Shown: positions 9,708 through 17,775, numbered from the stretch's first letter. The stretch is DNA of 44,798 bases from Deltaproteobacteria bacterium (GCA_019309545.1 JAFDGA010000016.1:1-44798), one strand, 5' to 3'. Notes: generated by a model from the sequence alone, not told the origin. A program made the numbers and translations.

Positions 9708-10493
9708 TTAACCCAGTTTCATTTCATATAAACGGGTCCACAGCCGGTTGGCCAGCTCAGTAGGGGATCCTTCCCATAGCTCCCGCTGGCCCCGGGCCGG
9801 GGGCGGGAAGACCTTCACTACCTGGGTAAAAGAGCCGGGCAGCCCGACCTGATGGGGATGCAAACCTAAATCCTGCAGGCCCAATACCGGAATTTTCTGT
9901 TTTTTGGCCCGTAGTTTGGCCTTAAAAGACGGCACTCGGGGTTCGTTGATCTCTTTAACCACGGTGATCAGCGCCGGCAGCCGCACTTCCACTCCGTCAT
10001 AGCCGTGATCTAACAGCCGTTCCACTTGCAGGACCTCAGGCTCCACAAAGGTCAACTGGCGGGCCCAGGCGACGTAGGGGATGTCCAGAAAAGCCGCCAA
10101 CTCCGGCCCTACCTGGGCAGTGTCGCCGTCAATGGCCTGTTTGCCACAGATAATCAGGTCAGCCCCGCCCAGCTTGGTGATGCCGCGGGCCAGGGTGTAG
10201 GCCGTGGCCCAGGTGTCGGCCCCGGCAAAGGCCCGGTCGGACAACAGCACCGCGCCATCCGCCCCGTAGGTCAGGGCTTCCCGCAGGGCGTCGGCGGCCT
10301 GGGGCGGGCCCATGCTGAGCACCGTCACCGACCCGCCTTGGCGCTCCCGGACACGCAGGCCCTCCTCCAGGGCATAGAGGTCAAACGGGTTGATGATGCT
10401 CTTTACCCCTTCCCGCTGCAGGGTATGAGTGACCGGATCCAGTCGGATTTCCTGGGTCTCGGGTACCTGTTTGATACAAACGATGATCTTCAT
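9708..10493 (-). CDS. etfB: Electron transfer flavoprotein beta subunit
   Basis: Small ETF subunit, 261 residues. It contains CGKQAIDGDTAQVGPELA (near residues 117-134). The IDGDTAQVGP form is typical of ETFs that bind NADH and take part in flavin-based electron bifurcation, whereas mitochondrial-type ETFs have AIDDD and no such motif. The N-terminus MKIIVCIKQVPET is standard. A TTG directly before ATG 10493 is the less likely start. The gene sits between the acyl-CoA dehydrogenase (37 bases upstream) and etfA (85 bases downstream). Confidence 0.94.
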   Translation of the reverse strand: MKIIVCIKQVPETQEIRLDPVTHTLQREGVKSIINPFDLYALEEGLRVRERQGGSVTVLSMGPPQAADALREALTYGADGAVLLSDRAFAGADTWATAYTLARGITKLGGADLIICGKQAIDGDTAQVGPELAAFLDIPYVAWARQLTFVEPEVLQVERLLDHGYDGVEVRLPALITVVKEINEPRVPSFKAKLRAKKQKIPVLGLQDLGLHPHQVGLPGSFTQVVKVFPPPARGQRELWEGSPTELANRLWTRLYEMKLG

Positions 10494-10529
10494 CAAGGGG
10501 ATTGGGGGTCGGGGTGGACGACTATTTAT

Positions 10530-11690
10530 TTATTTCCCTTTTTTGCTGAATTCCTTGTTTAACGCCTGGCCGATGATGTTGCGCTGAATCTGATTGGTGC
10601 CCTCAAAGATCTGCAAGATCTTGGCATCCCGCATCATCTTCTCCACCGGATACTCCCGCATATAGCCGTGTCCCGCCAAGATCTGGACCGCGTCGGTGGT
10701 CACCCGCATGGCCATATCGGTGGGGAAAAGCTTGGCCATCGCCGCTTGTTTGGCGAAGTCTTTGGGTTGACTATCAATATAACGGGCCACGGCATAGACC
10801 AGGGCGCGGGCCGCTTCCAGTTCGGTGGCCATATCCGCCAGCATATGCTGGATGGCCTGAAAGGAAATAATCGGCATGCCGAACTGATGGCGCTGGCGGG
10901 CGAAATGCACCGATTCCTCCAAAGCTCCCTGGGCCAGGCCCACGGCCAAGGCCCCGACCCCGGGCCGCGAATAATCCAGGGTCTTGAGGGCGATGATAAA
11001 CCCCAGGCCTTCTTTACCGAGCCGCCGGTCCGCCGGGATCCGGCAGTTTTGGAAGATGATCTCGCGGGTGGCCGAGCACCGGATGCCCATCTTTTTCTCT
11101 TTTTTCCCGAAGGAAACGCCGGGATCGCCGGCCTCGACAATAAAGGCGCTGGCCCCGCGAGCCCCTTTGGCCCGATCGGTCATGGCAATAACTGAGTAGG
11201 TCTCGGCTTCCCCAGCATTGGTGATCCATTGTTTGGTGCCGTTTAAGACGTACTGGTCGCCGTCTTTGACGGCCACGGTCTGAATGGCCCCGGCATCACT
11301 GCCGGCCTGGGATTCGGTCAGGGCAAAGGCGGCCAGTTTTTCGCCCCGGGCCAGTTCCGGCAGATAGCGGCTTTTGTGAGCTTCCGAGCCGAAAAGTAAG
11401 ATGGGATAAGCTCCCAAAAAACTGGCGGCATAGGTAGTGGCTACCCCTACGCAGGCGCTGCTTAAGGCTTCCAGGACCAGACAGTTTTCCAGACATCCCA
11501 GCCCCAGGCCGCCGTAAGCCTCTGGAATGATGACCCCGAACAGATCGGCTTGGGCCAGATCCTGGACGATCTCGGTAGGAAAGCGCTCCGCTTCATCCAG
11601 TTCGGCCCTTATCGGTTTGATGCGTTCCTCGGCGATTTGTTGGGCCAACTCCTGGAGCATTTTCTGCTCTTCGGTCAGCATATACTCCAT
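10530..11690 (-). CDS. Acyl-CoA dehydrogenase
   Basis: FAD enzyme introducing or reducing the alpha-beta double bond of an acyl thioester. The 386-residue length fits short/medium-chain family members (butyryl-CoA dehydrogenase type). Seen: family signature AFALTESQAGSDAGAIQT, WITNAGEAE, and the catalytic base E363 in QIFEGTNQIQRN. TGAGGAG six bases before the ATG fixes the start. It is 10 bases downstream of rpmF and followed by etfBA, so it probably works with this ETF. No FabI, FabK or FabV is visible in the window, so a role as an enoyl reductase for fatty-acid synthesis is possible but unproven. Confidence 0.95.
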   Translation of the reverse strand: MEYMLTEEQKMLQELAQQIAEERIKPIRAELDEAERFPTEIVQDLAQADLFGVIIPEAYGGLGLGCLENCLVLEALSSACVGVATTYAASFLGAYPILLFGSEAHKSRYLPELARGEKLAAFALTESQAGSDAGAIQTVAVKDGDQYVLNGTKQWITNAGEAETYSVIAMTDRAKGARGASAFIVEAGDPGVSFGKKEKKMGIRCSATREIIFQNCRIPADRRLGKEGLGFIIALKTLDYSRPGVGALAVGLAQGALEESVHFARQRHQFGMPIISFQAIQHMLADMATELEAARALVYAVARYIDSQPKDFAKQAAMAKLFPTDMAMRVTTDAVQILAGHGYMREYPVEKMMRDAKILQIFEGTNQIQRNIIGQALNKEFSKKGK

Positions 11691-11700
11691 CAGCGGCTCC

Positions 11701-11883
11701 TCACGACTCAGATTGAGGCATTACCCGCCGCCCTTTATAAAAACCGCAGTGCGGGCAGGCATGGTGCGGAAGCCGGTATTCGTTGCATTGCGGGCAGACC
11801 GCCAGATTCGGCAGGGTAAGACCCTGATGGGAGCGCCGCATATTACGTTTGGAAATGGATTTTTTGCGTTTGGGTAAGGCCAC
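11701..11883 (-). CDS. rpmF: Ribosomal protein bL32
   Basis: Large-subunit ribosomal protein of 60 residues. The start ALPKRKKSISKRNMRRSHQ is diagnostic. The zinc-binding cysteine pairs are CPQC and CPHC. The start codon is GTG at 11883 behind AAGGAG. It lies 11 bases downstream of the DUF177 gene, the usual pairing. The normal follower plsX is replaced here by an acyl-CoA dehydrogenase gene. Confidence 0.97.
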   Translation of the reverse strand: MALPKRKKSISKRNMRRSHQGLTLPNLAVCPQCNEYRLPHHACPHCGFYKGRRVMPQSES

Positions 11884-11894
11884 CTCAGAACTCC

Positions 11895-12452
11895 TTATTT
11901 GGAAGTTTTCTTCAGTTTATTCAGGACAGCAAAGGGTTGATTAAATCCGGTGCCACGGCAAGAGCAGGTTTCCTGATTGAGGTTGGCCCCACAATAAGGG
12001 CACAGCCCCAGGCAATCTTCCCGACACAAGGGCTTTACCGGCACGGCCAGCAAAATCTGTTCCTGAATTATCTGCTCTAAATCCAGTTCATCGCCTAAAT
12101 AATAGTCCTCTTCCAGTTCTTGGGCGGATAATTCCAGTTCTTCAGCTACGTCGACGGGAGGACCGGGCTTAAGCAACAGATCAAACCGGCACTCCAGGGG
12201 CTGAAGAAAACTTTCCAGGCAGCGGCTACAGTTAAGCCGCCACTCTCCCGTTAGCTCCCCCCGGATCAGCAGATATTCCCCGGGTTTCTCCAAACGGATG
12301 TAACCCTGCACCGGTGATTCCAGGTAAAACTCCAAATCCGGTTCTTGGTCCAGCCAGTGAAGGAACCACTCTGTTCCCAACCGGACTTGAATATCTATCC
12401 CTTCCTGGGGGATTTTCTCAATCGGAATCTTTAGTAGACTAGCTTTGGTCAT
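11895..12452 (-). CDS. DUF177 (YceD) family protein
   Basis: A 185-residue protein of the DUF177/YceD family, whose E. coli member is linked to 23S rRNA metabolism and whose plant members act in plastid 23S rRNA accumulation. Seen: LNCSRCLESFLQPL in the middle and the C-terminal cysteine cluster CREDCLGLCPYCGANLNQETCSC, which likely binds zinc. The acidic stretch ELSAQELEEDYYLGDELDLE is typical. It is the first gene of the long leftward unit, followed by rpmF. No strong Shine-Dalgarno is visible before the ATG. Confidence 0.93.
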   Translation of the reverse strand: MTKASLLKIPIEKIPQEGIDIQVRLGTEWFLHWLDQEPDLEFYLESPVQGYIRLEKPGEYLLIRGELTGEWRLNCSRCLESFLQPLECRFDLLLKPGPPVDVAEELELSAQELEEDYYLGDELDLEQIIQEQILLAVPVKPLCREDCLGLCPYCGANLNQETCSCRGTGFNQPFAVLNKLKKTSK

Positions 12453-12631
12453 AGCAAGTTAAACTTAGGCAGATTAACTGGCACCGGAAGCATTTAGAGG
12501 CTAATCGGAGGGAAGGACCGGGGGTCTGCGATCTCTGGCTCCCTCTCCCCAACGCCGTTTTTCTCTGCAGGCGATTCATCTATTTTCTGACCTAAGTGAA
12601 AAATATAATAGGGACAAAACATAAACAAGTA

Positions 12632-12659
12632 ATTATAAGGAAATAAATGTTCTTGTCAA
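12632..12659 (-). promoter_or_regulatory. Consensus sigma-70 promoter of the rpmF-fab-glyA-ribD unit
   Basis: On the minus strand TTGACA (12654-12659) and TATAAT (12632-12637) are separated by 16 bases; both boxes match the consensus fully. Transcription would start near 12625 and give a leader of about 170 bases before the DUF177 gene. No other strong promoter was noticed down to ribD. Confidence 0.8.
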
Positions 12660-12742
12660 GGTCTGCTTCCCAGATTAAGCGATCTTGTTTTGGCTTTTTT
12701 ACCTGCCGCTCAGCCGGACCTTAGCCGTCCCTCCGTCTGCCC

Positions 12743-13264
12743 TTAGACCACCTGCACGCCCAGGATCTTAGCCATTCTTTTTAAGGCCCATTCATGGTCT
12801 TGTGGGTTTAAATCGGCTACCCCTGGCCGATGAACTACCACCGGATAATCCCGATCCACCAGGTCTCTAGCCGTTTCCATGACGCAGATGGAGGTGCAGA
12901 CCCCGATCAGATGCACTTCCGTTATCTGTTCCCGTTTCAGGATCTCCTCCAACTCGGTGTTATAAAAGCCACTGAAGCGGGATTTCTCCACCCGATAATC
13001 TCCCGGTTGCGGGTTTAGTTGGGGGATGATTTCGGCTCCCGGGGTATGGCGCACACAGTGGGGCGGGAACCGGGCAAATTCGCGATCATCCGGGTCGTGC
13101 GAGTCGCATAAAAAAATGACCAGTGCCCCCTTAGCCCGCATTTCAGCGATTTTTTGGGCAACAAAGGGAATGATCTGCAATCCAGCTTCGCCGACAAACA
13201 GGGCACCGTCTGGATCCAGAAAATCCCGCAGCATATCAGTGACGATTAGGGCAGGTTTACCCAT
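12743..13264 (-). CDS. Cysteine hydrolase, nicotinamidase-like
   Basis: Isochorismatase-superfamily hydrolase of 173 residues. The catalytic triad is visible as D10 (VTDMLRDFL), K94 (EKSRFSGF) and C127 (CTSICVMETARD). D54, H56 and H69 in LCDSHD and PPHC match the metal-binding pattern of PncA-type nicotinamidases, and PPHCVRHTPGAE resembles their WPPHCVQGTPGA motif. Nicotinamide deamidation for NAD salvage is thus likely, though relatives act on other amides. A longer frame opens at 13300; AAGGAG before ATG 13264 decides the start. It diverges from the CXXC/polyferredoxin genes. Confidence 0.85.
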   Translation of the reverse strand: MGKPALIVTDMLRDFLDPDGALFVGEAGLQIIPFVAQKIAEMRAKGALVIFLCDSHDPDDREFARFPPHCVRHTPGAEIIPQLNPQPGDYRVEKSRFSGFYNTELEEILKREQITEVHLIGVCTSICVMETARDLVDRDYPVVVHRPGVADLNPQDHEWALKRMAKILGVQVV

Positions 13265-13497
13265 GCGGCTCTCCTTTACGGTCTGCACTGTTTTTAACAT
13301 AACACCGCGATGCCGTTGGTTTCAATTGTTTTGTTTAAGAAATAATCCGGCTTGGCGAAAAGGGCAGGGGAGGGGGGGGAGGCACCAAAATATAATAGGG
13401 GTGACTGGAGGGTAATCTTGTCCCTGAAGGTTCTTCTTTAATCATTAGAAAAATGCAGGATTTTTTCCATCCGTGGTCATTTTTTGGGTGTTTTTTT

Positions 13498-13525
13498 TTG
13501 CCTCTGCCTAGAAAAGGCATATAAT
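13498..13525 (+). promoter_or_regulatory. Promoter candidate for the CXXC peptide/polyferredoxin operon
   Basis: TTGCCT (13498-13503), a 16-base spacer and TATAAT (13520-13525) stand 33 bases before the ATG at 13558. The spacer contains TGCCT/AGGCA inverted arms around AGAAA, which could serve as an operator. The -10 box is perfect and the -35 box is 4 of 6. Confidence 0.55.
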
Positions 13526-13557
13526 GAAAGTGATCTCATGCACTCCGGGGAGGGCCT

Positions 13558-13692
13558 ATGCTACGTAATCCTGCGGTCTGGCTGCTGATTTTTTTTGCCT
13601 TATTATTCATTCTGGGACTCAATAGCGGTGAGGTGGAGATTCTGCTTAATACCGGGGTCACGATCTGCCTTTCTTGTATCGGGATCGGTTGA
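13558..13692 (+). CDS. CD1871A-like CXXC-containing membrane microprotein
   Basis: A 44-residue protein: one hydrophobic helix (about residues 7-20), then EVEILLNTGVTICLSCIGIG with the CXXC motif four residues from the end. The pattern of one membrane helix plus a terminal ICLxCIGIG matches what I recall of the CD1871A family of CXXC peptides, which sit beside 4Fe-4S proteins. The start ATG follows GGGGAGGG. Its TGA overlaps the ATG of the polyferredoxin gene as TGATG, so the two are translationally coupled. A thiol/redox or metal-handling helper role for the polyferredoxin is inferred; no function is established. Confidence 0.75.
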   Translation: MLRNPAVWLLIFFALLFILGLNSGEVEILLNTGVTICLSCIGIG

Positions 13693-14576
13693 TGAACCGT
13701 TTACGTCGCCTCATCCAGGTGCTGTTTACCCTGCTGACCAACGCCTACCTGTTGTTCCCCTGGGGGCCGGTGATTTATCAGGGGCCTCTCAAAGGTATTT
13801 GCCATCCCGGGCTGAACTGCTATTCATGTCCCGCGGCTCTGTTCGGCTGTCCGGTTGGCGCTTTCCAGAACTTTATGGCCAATATTCGCCTCTCCCTGGC
13901 TACCGGGGTTCCCCAAATGGGGACTATAGTCGTGGGATACTTAGGTTTTATCGGTTCTTTGGTGGGGCGCTTCCCCTGCGCCTGGCTCTGTCCTTTTGGC
14001 CTTATTCAAGATCTGCTCTATAAAATCCCCGGTCCTAAACTCAATATTCCAGGACCCTTAAAGTACGTTAAATATGTAATCTTAGTGCTTCTGGTGGTGA
14101 TTTTGCCGCTTTTCTGGGTTGATCCTACCGGCCTGGGGACCCCCTGGTTCTGTAAATTAATCTGTCCGGCCGGGACCTTACTGGGAGCTTTTCCACTCCT
14201 GGTGGTCAAACCCAGTCTGTGGCAGGCGTTAAGCTTCTACTTTTGGAATAAGGTCATCTTACTGGTATTATTTATTGGGTGGAGTATCGTCAGCAGCCGG
14301 GCCTTCTGCCGGGTATTGTGCCCTTTGGGGGCTTTTTATGGGTTATTTAACAGATACAGCCTGTTCCGCCTCAACTATGATGAGGATAAATGTGTCCATT
14401 GCCTTGCCTGTTATCGCCAATGTCCGATGGGGGTGCGGCCTTATCAATATGCCGATGATACCAACTGTATCCGCTGCCTGAAATGTGTCCAGGCCTGCCG
14501 TTTTGGGGCCTTGTCTTTTAATTTGCGAAAGTTACCGGCGGCCCCGGCTAGGGCCATCCAGCAGAGGGAAACATGA
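13692..14576 (+). CDS. NapH/YccM-like membrane polyferredoxin (4Fe-4S protein)
   Basis: Integral membrane iron-sulfur protein of 294 residues. The N-terminal part has several hydrophobic helices with cysteine motifs between them (CPAALFGCPVG, CAWLCPFG, CKLICPAG, CRVLCPLG), the NapH/RdxA-type pattern. The C-terminal part has two 4Fe-4S motifs: CVHCLACYRQCPMG and CIRCLKCVQACRFG. Such proteins pass electrons between quinones and periplasmic or cytoplasmic partners. An in-frame upstream codon at 13674 exists, but ATG 13692 overlaps the preceding stop and is preferred. It overlaps the following HDAC-like gene by ATGA. The physiological partner is not visible in the window. Confidence 0.88.
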   Translation: MNRLRRLIQVLFTLLTNAYLLFPWGPVIYQGPLKGICHPGLNCYSCPAALFGCPVGAFQNFMANIRLSLATGVPQMGTIVVGYLGFIGSLVGRFPCAWLCPFGLIQDLLYKIPGPKLNIPGPLKYVKYVILVLLVVILPLFWVDPTGLGTPWFCKLICPAGTLLGAFPLLVVKPSLWQALSFYFWNKVILLVLFIGWSIVSSRAFCRVLCPLGAFYGLFNRYSLFRLNYDEDKCVHCLACYRQCPMGVRPYQYADDTNCIRCLKCVQACRFGALSFNLRKLPAAPARAIQQRET

Positions 14577-15325
14577 AGCTGATCTATCATAGGAAATATC
14601 TGACTGATTACCCTACCGCCAGTGTGGAGCAGCCGGCACGGGTAAAGACCATATACGAGACCCTGTCCCGCCATTACTCGGTGCTGACTCCAGAACCGGC
14701 TACGGAAGCCGAGCTGTTATTGGTGCATAATCCTGAGCTTATCGACCGGGTCAAAAACAATGGCGGGCTTTATGAAGTGGCCTGCCTGGCAGCCGGCGGT
14801 GCCATCTTAGCCGCAGAGCTGGCCTGCCAGGGTGAGCCGGCTTTTGCGGCTATCCGGCCTCCTGGACACCACGCCAGTCCTTGCAGCCACTGGGGTTTCT
14901 GCTTCTTCAACAATCTGGCTGTTGCTATCGAACATCAGCGTAATAAAAAGGTGATCGAGCGCGCCCTGATTTTGGATATCGATCTGCATTTTGGAGATGG
15001 CACTGTCAATGTTTTTAGAGGGCGGCCGGGGGTCACGGTAATCAATATTGCCGAGAAAAACCGGGATAAGTATCTCCAGGAGGTCGAGGTTATCTTATCC
15101 GATGTGCACGCGTTTGATCTTTTAGGGGTGTCCGCCGGCTTTGATACATACCAGAAAGATTGGGGTGGCCTTCTGCTTACCGAAGACTATTTTCAAATCG
15201 GGCGGTGGATTAAAGATGCGGCCCGGGTCGTTTGCCAGGGGCGTCGTTTTGCCGTCTTGGAAGGGGGATATTACCTCCCTGATCTGGGCAAAAACGCCCT
15301 GGCCTTTGTCCAAGGCCTGGAATAA
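14573..15325 (+). CDS. Histone-deacetylase-like (AcuC-type) hydrolase
   Basis: Zinc-dependent deacetylase superfamily member of 250 residues. Seen: RPPGHHAS (general-base histidines), DIDLHFGDGT (zinc Asp and His), SAGFDTYQKDWGG (second zinc Asp) and LEGGYYL (transition-state Tyr). It is shorter than typical family members of 300 or more; the segment between the DLH motif and SAGFD is compact. Substrates may be acetylated proteins such as acetyl-CoA synthetase, polyamines or other amides; the sequence does not decide. The ATG overlaps the polyferredoxin stop by ATGA. Confidence 0.88.
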   Translation: MKLIYHRKYLTDYPTASVEQPARVKTIYETLSRHYSVLTPEPATEAELLLVHNPELIDRVKNNGGLYEVACLAAGGAILAAELACQGEPAFAAIRPPGHHASPCSHWGFCFFNNLAVAIEHQRNKKVIERALILDIDLHFGDGTVNVFRGRPGVTVINIAEKNRDKYLQEVEVILSDVHAFDLLGVSAGFDTYQKDWGGLLLTEDYFQIGRWIKDAARVVCQGRRFAVLEGGYYLPDLGKNALAFVQGLE

Positions 15326-15466
15326 ATCCGGTTGGAGCAAAGCCTGCCCTAGTGGTATGGGGACCGGAAATATGCCTTGCTCAAGATTATCCGCCGCTTT
15401 GACCTCCCTGGCTAGTTGACCCTGGAATCCGACTTTTTTTACCCTAACCTTCGAGAAAGATTGGAG

Positions 15467-15495
15467 TTGACTTCTATACCGATTATCTTTACAAT
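15467..15495 (+). promoter_or_regulatory. Promoter of tRNA-Gly and probably the rimP operon
   Basis: TTGACT (15467-15472), 17-base spacer, TACAAT (15490-15495). A start near 15502 is six bases before the tRNA 5' end. Confidence 0.7.
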
Positions 15496-15507
15496 ATAAT
15501 CATTAGA

Positions 15508-15583
15508 GCGGGCATAGCTCAGTTGGTAGAGTACAAGCTTCCCAAGCTTGGTGTCGCGGGTTCGAATCCCGTTGCCCGCTCCA
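15508..15583 (+). tRNA. tRNA-Gly (anticodon CCC)
   Basis: The 76-base cloverleaf has acceptor arms GCGGGCA/TGCCCGC, D-stem GCTC/GAGT, anticodon stem CAAGC/GCTTG around loop TTCCCAA, T-stem GCGGG/CCCGT with loop TTCGAAT, and an encoded CCA. The loop gives anticodon CCC, reading GGG glycine codons. In E. coli a tRNA gene (metY) also leads the rimP-nusA-infB operon; here glycine tRNA holds that position. Confidence 0.95.
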
Positions 15584-15736
15584 AATTTCGATGAGTGCTG
15601 AAGCATTTATCGAAGACCCGCTTCCCCTTTCGAGGATTCTTGAAGCCAGCAATGCCTGGGGGCAAGGTTCTTTGAGTGGTGGATGGATGCGCGGCTGACG
15701 CGCCCCGAGATATGGAAAAATCTTGGATTTTCGCGG

Positions 15737-15762
15737 AAGTGGGCTAAGCCCACTTTTTTTTT
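15737..15762 (+). terminator. Intrinsic terminator/attenuator between tRNA-Gly and rimP
   Basis: AAGTGGGC/GCCCACTT form a perfect 8-base-pair stem with loop TAA, followed directly by a run of T. It lies 36 bases before the rimP ATG. It may end the tRNA transcript and, as in the E. coli nusA operon leader, let only part of transcription pass into rimP-nusA-infB. Confidence 0.85.
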
Positions 15763-15798
15763 AACTACACGGGTCTAAAGGCCCGCTGACTTAACCGG

Positions 15799-16263
15799 AT
15801 GGATAAATCTGCAGAAATCGTCGCCCAGGTTACCGCCCTGGTGGAGCCTGTCCTTCAGGCCCAGGAAGTCGAACTGGTGGATACCGAAATGATTAGGGCC
15901 GGAAAACGCTGGCTCCTGCGCTTATATATTGACAAGCCAGGGGGGATTACCCTGGATGAATGTGCTCAGGTAAGTCATCTGGTAGGTGAGTTACTCGATG
16001 TTCATGATCTGATTGAGCAGGCCTATACCCTGGAAATCTCTTCCCCTGGCCTTACCCGGGCGCTGAAGAAACCGGCTGATTATCGGCGCTATATCGGACG
16101 CCTGGCTCGGATTACTATCCGGGCCGGAGCGGGAGAACGCCATACTTTTCGAGGAGAGCTGCTGGGCCTGGAGGACGACCGGGTGAAAATCAAAGAAGGT
16201 GAGGAGATTCATCAGATTCCCCTGAGTAACATTGCCCGGGCCAGGCTAGATTTTGAGTTGTAA
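15799..16263 (+). CDS. rimP: Ribosome maturation factor RimP
   Basis: Assists 30S subunit assembly. The 154-residue product has the family marks LRLYIDKPGGITLDECAQVSHLVGELLDV and LEISSPGLTRALKKPADYRRYIGR, with the SH3-like C-terminal half ending in PLSNIARARLDFEL. It is first in the operon after the terminator hairpin, with nusA next after 180 bases. No strong Shine-Dalgarno is visible before ATG 15799. Confidence 0.96.
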   Translation: MDKSAEIVAQVTALVEPVLQAQEVELVDTEMIRAGKRWLLRLYIDKPGGITLDECAQVSHLVGELLDVHDLIEQAYTLEISSPGLTRALKKPADYRRYIGRLARITIRAGAGERHTFRGELLGLEDDRVKIKEGEEIHQIPLSNIARARLDFEL

Positions 16264-16328
16264 GGGCTCAGCTATGAGTCATCAGTTATTAACAGCCTAA
16301 ACCACTATAAGTGGCTGCCGCTAAGGCA

Positions 16329-16357
16329 TTGCTTAAGCGTTACTGAAAAGTTATAAT
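16329..16357 (+). promoter_or_regulatory. Internal promoter candidate before nusA
   Basis: TTGCTT (16329-16334), 17-base spacer, TATAAT (16352-16357). Two direct copies of an 11-base repeat follow at 16360-16370 and 16379-16389. The start would lie about 80 bases before nusA, giving nusA-infB transcription independent of the attenuator. Confidence 0.5.
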
Positions 16358-16443
16358 ATAATTGGTAACTATAATAGCAATTGGTAACTGAACTCTGAGT
16401 TTGACTGTTAGGTTGCCAGTGCTACAGGAGAGCAGAAATTCTC

Positions 16444-17775
16444 ATGACCGGAGAATTGAAACGTATCATCGACCAGGTTTGCCGAGATAAGGGGATCGAC
16501 AAGGAGCTGTTGATTACCACCATTGAGGAAGCGGTACGTTCGGCGGCCAAGAAAAAATACGATCCCAAACTGGATATAGAAGTCAATTTTACCGAGGATA
16601 CCGGAGAAATCGAGATCTTCCAATTCAAAGAGGTGGTCGAAGAAGTAACCGATCCCGATACCCAGCTCTCCCTGGAAGAAGGCCGCCAGTTGGACGCTGA
16701 GTGTGAGTTGGGCGATGTTTTGGGCATTAAATTGGATGCCAGCAGCTTTGGCCGGATTGCAGCCCAATCCGCTAAACAAGTGATCATCCAGGGGATGCGA
16801 GAAGCCGAACGGGATGTGGTCTACGAGGAGTACAAAGATCGTCAGGGGGAAATCATCAGTGGCATTGTGCAGCGCCAGGACAAGGCCGGGATTATCGTTA
16901 ATTTGGGACGGACCGAGGCCATATTACCCCCGGAAGAGCAAGTACCACGGGAAAGTTATCGCCAGGGGGATCGCCTCCGGGCCTATGTGTTGGAGGTAAA
17001 ACGCCATTCTAGAGGGCCACAGATAATTTTATCCCGGGTGCGGCCCGAATTCTTAATCTCCCTGTTTGAAAACGAGGTTCCGGAAATCTCCGAAGGAATT
17101 GTCCAGATCCTGTCCTGTGTGCGCGAGCCCGGCAGTCGGGCCAAGATAGCCGTTACCTCAAGGGACTCAGATGTGGATCCGGTCGGGGCTTGTGTGGGTA
17201 TGAAAGGCTCCCGGGTGCAGAATGTCGTCCAGGAACTGCGTGGTGAAAAGATCGACATCATCCCCTGGAATCCTGATCCGGCCAAATTCGTTACTCAGGC
17301 TCTGGCTCCGGCGGAAGTCAGCCGCATCATCTTGGACGAAGTCAATCAGGCCATGGAAGTCATTGTGCCTGATGACCAGTTGTCCCTGGCCATTGGCAAG
17401 CGGGGGCAAAACGTCCGTCTGGCTTCCAAGCTGACCGGCTGGAAGATTGACGTTAAGAGTGAAACCAAGTATTCCAAATCCCTGAAGGAGAGCTATCTTT
17501 CCTTACTGCAAATCCCTGGGGTGGGAGAAATGACTGCCAGTGCCCTTTATGAAGGTGGATTTACCTCAGCCCGGGAGGTTGCCGAAAGCAGTTTGGAAGA
17601 TTTGCTGCAGGTCCCGGGGTTGAATGAGAGAAAAGCGGCCAATATCATTGCCGCCGCCAAAGAGATGCTGGCGGGCCCGAAAGAGAAGCCAGCCACCGCA
17701 GAGACCGCTGAGGCTCTGTTTACTGCTGAGGGGAAAACCGAGCTACCCGCCGAAGAAGAGGATCTGGGAGTCTGA
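16444..17775 (+). CDS. nusA: Transcription termination/antitermination factor NusA
   Basis: Binds RNA polymerase and nascent RNA to control pausing, termination and antitermination. The 443-residue product has an N-terminal polymerase-binding domain (1-130), an S1 domain ([21 protein letters not shown], about 137-200), two KH domains ([38 protein letters not shown]) and a C-terminal helix-hairpin-helix unit ([17 protein letters not shown]...[13 protein letters not shown]). The ylxR gene, often next to nusA, is absent and infB follows after 86 bases. Confidence 0.97.
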   Translation: MTGELKRIIDQVCRDKGIDKELLITTIEEAVRSAAKKKYDPKLDIEVNFTEDTGEIEIFQFKEVVEEVTDPDTQLSLEEGRQLDAECELGDVLGIKLDASSFGRIAAQSAKQVIIQGMREAERDVVYEEYKDRQGEIISGIVQRQDKAGIIVNLGRTEAILPPEEQVPRESYRQGDRLRAYVLEVKRHSRGPQIILSRVRPEFLISLFENEVPEISEGIVQILSCVREPGSRAKIAVTSRDSDVDPVGACVGMKGSRVQNVVQELRGEKIDIIPWNPDPAKFVTQALAPAEVSRIILDEVNQAMEVIVPDDQLSLAIGKRGQNVRLASKLTGWKIDVKSETKYSKSLKESYLSLLQIPGVGEMTASALYEGGFTSAREVAESSLEDLLQVPGLNERKAANIIAAAKEMLAGPKEKPATAETAEALFTAEGKTELPAEEEDLGV

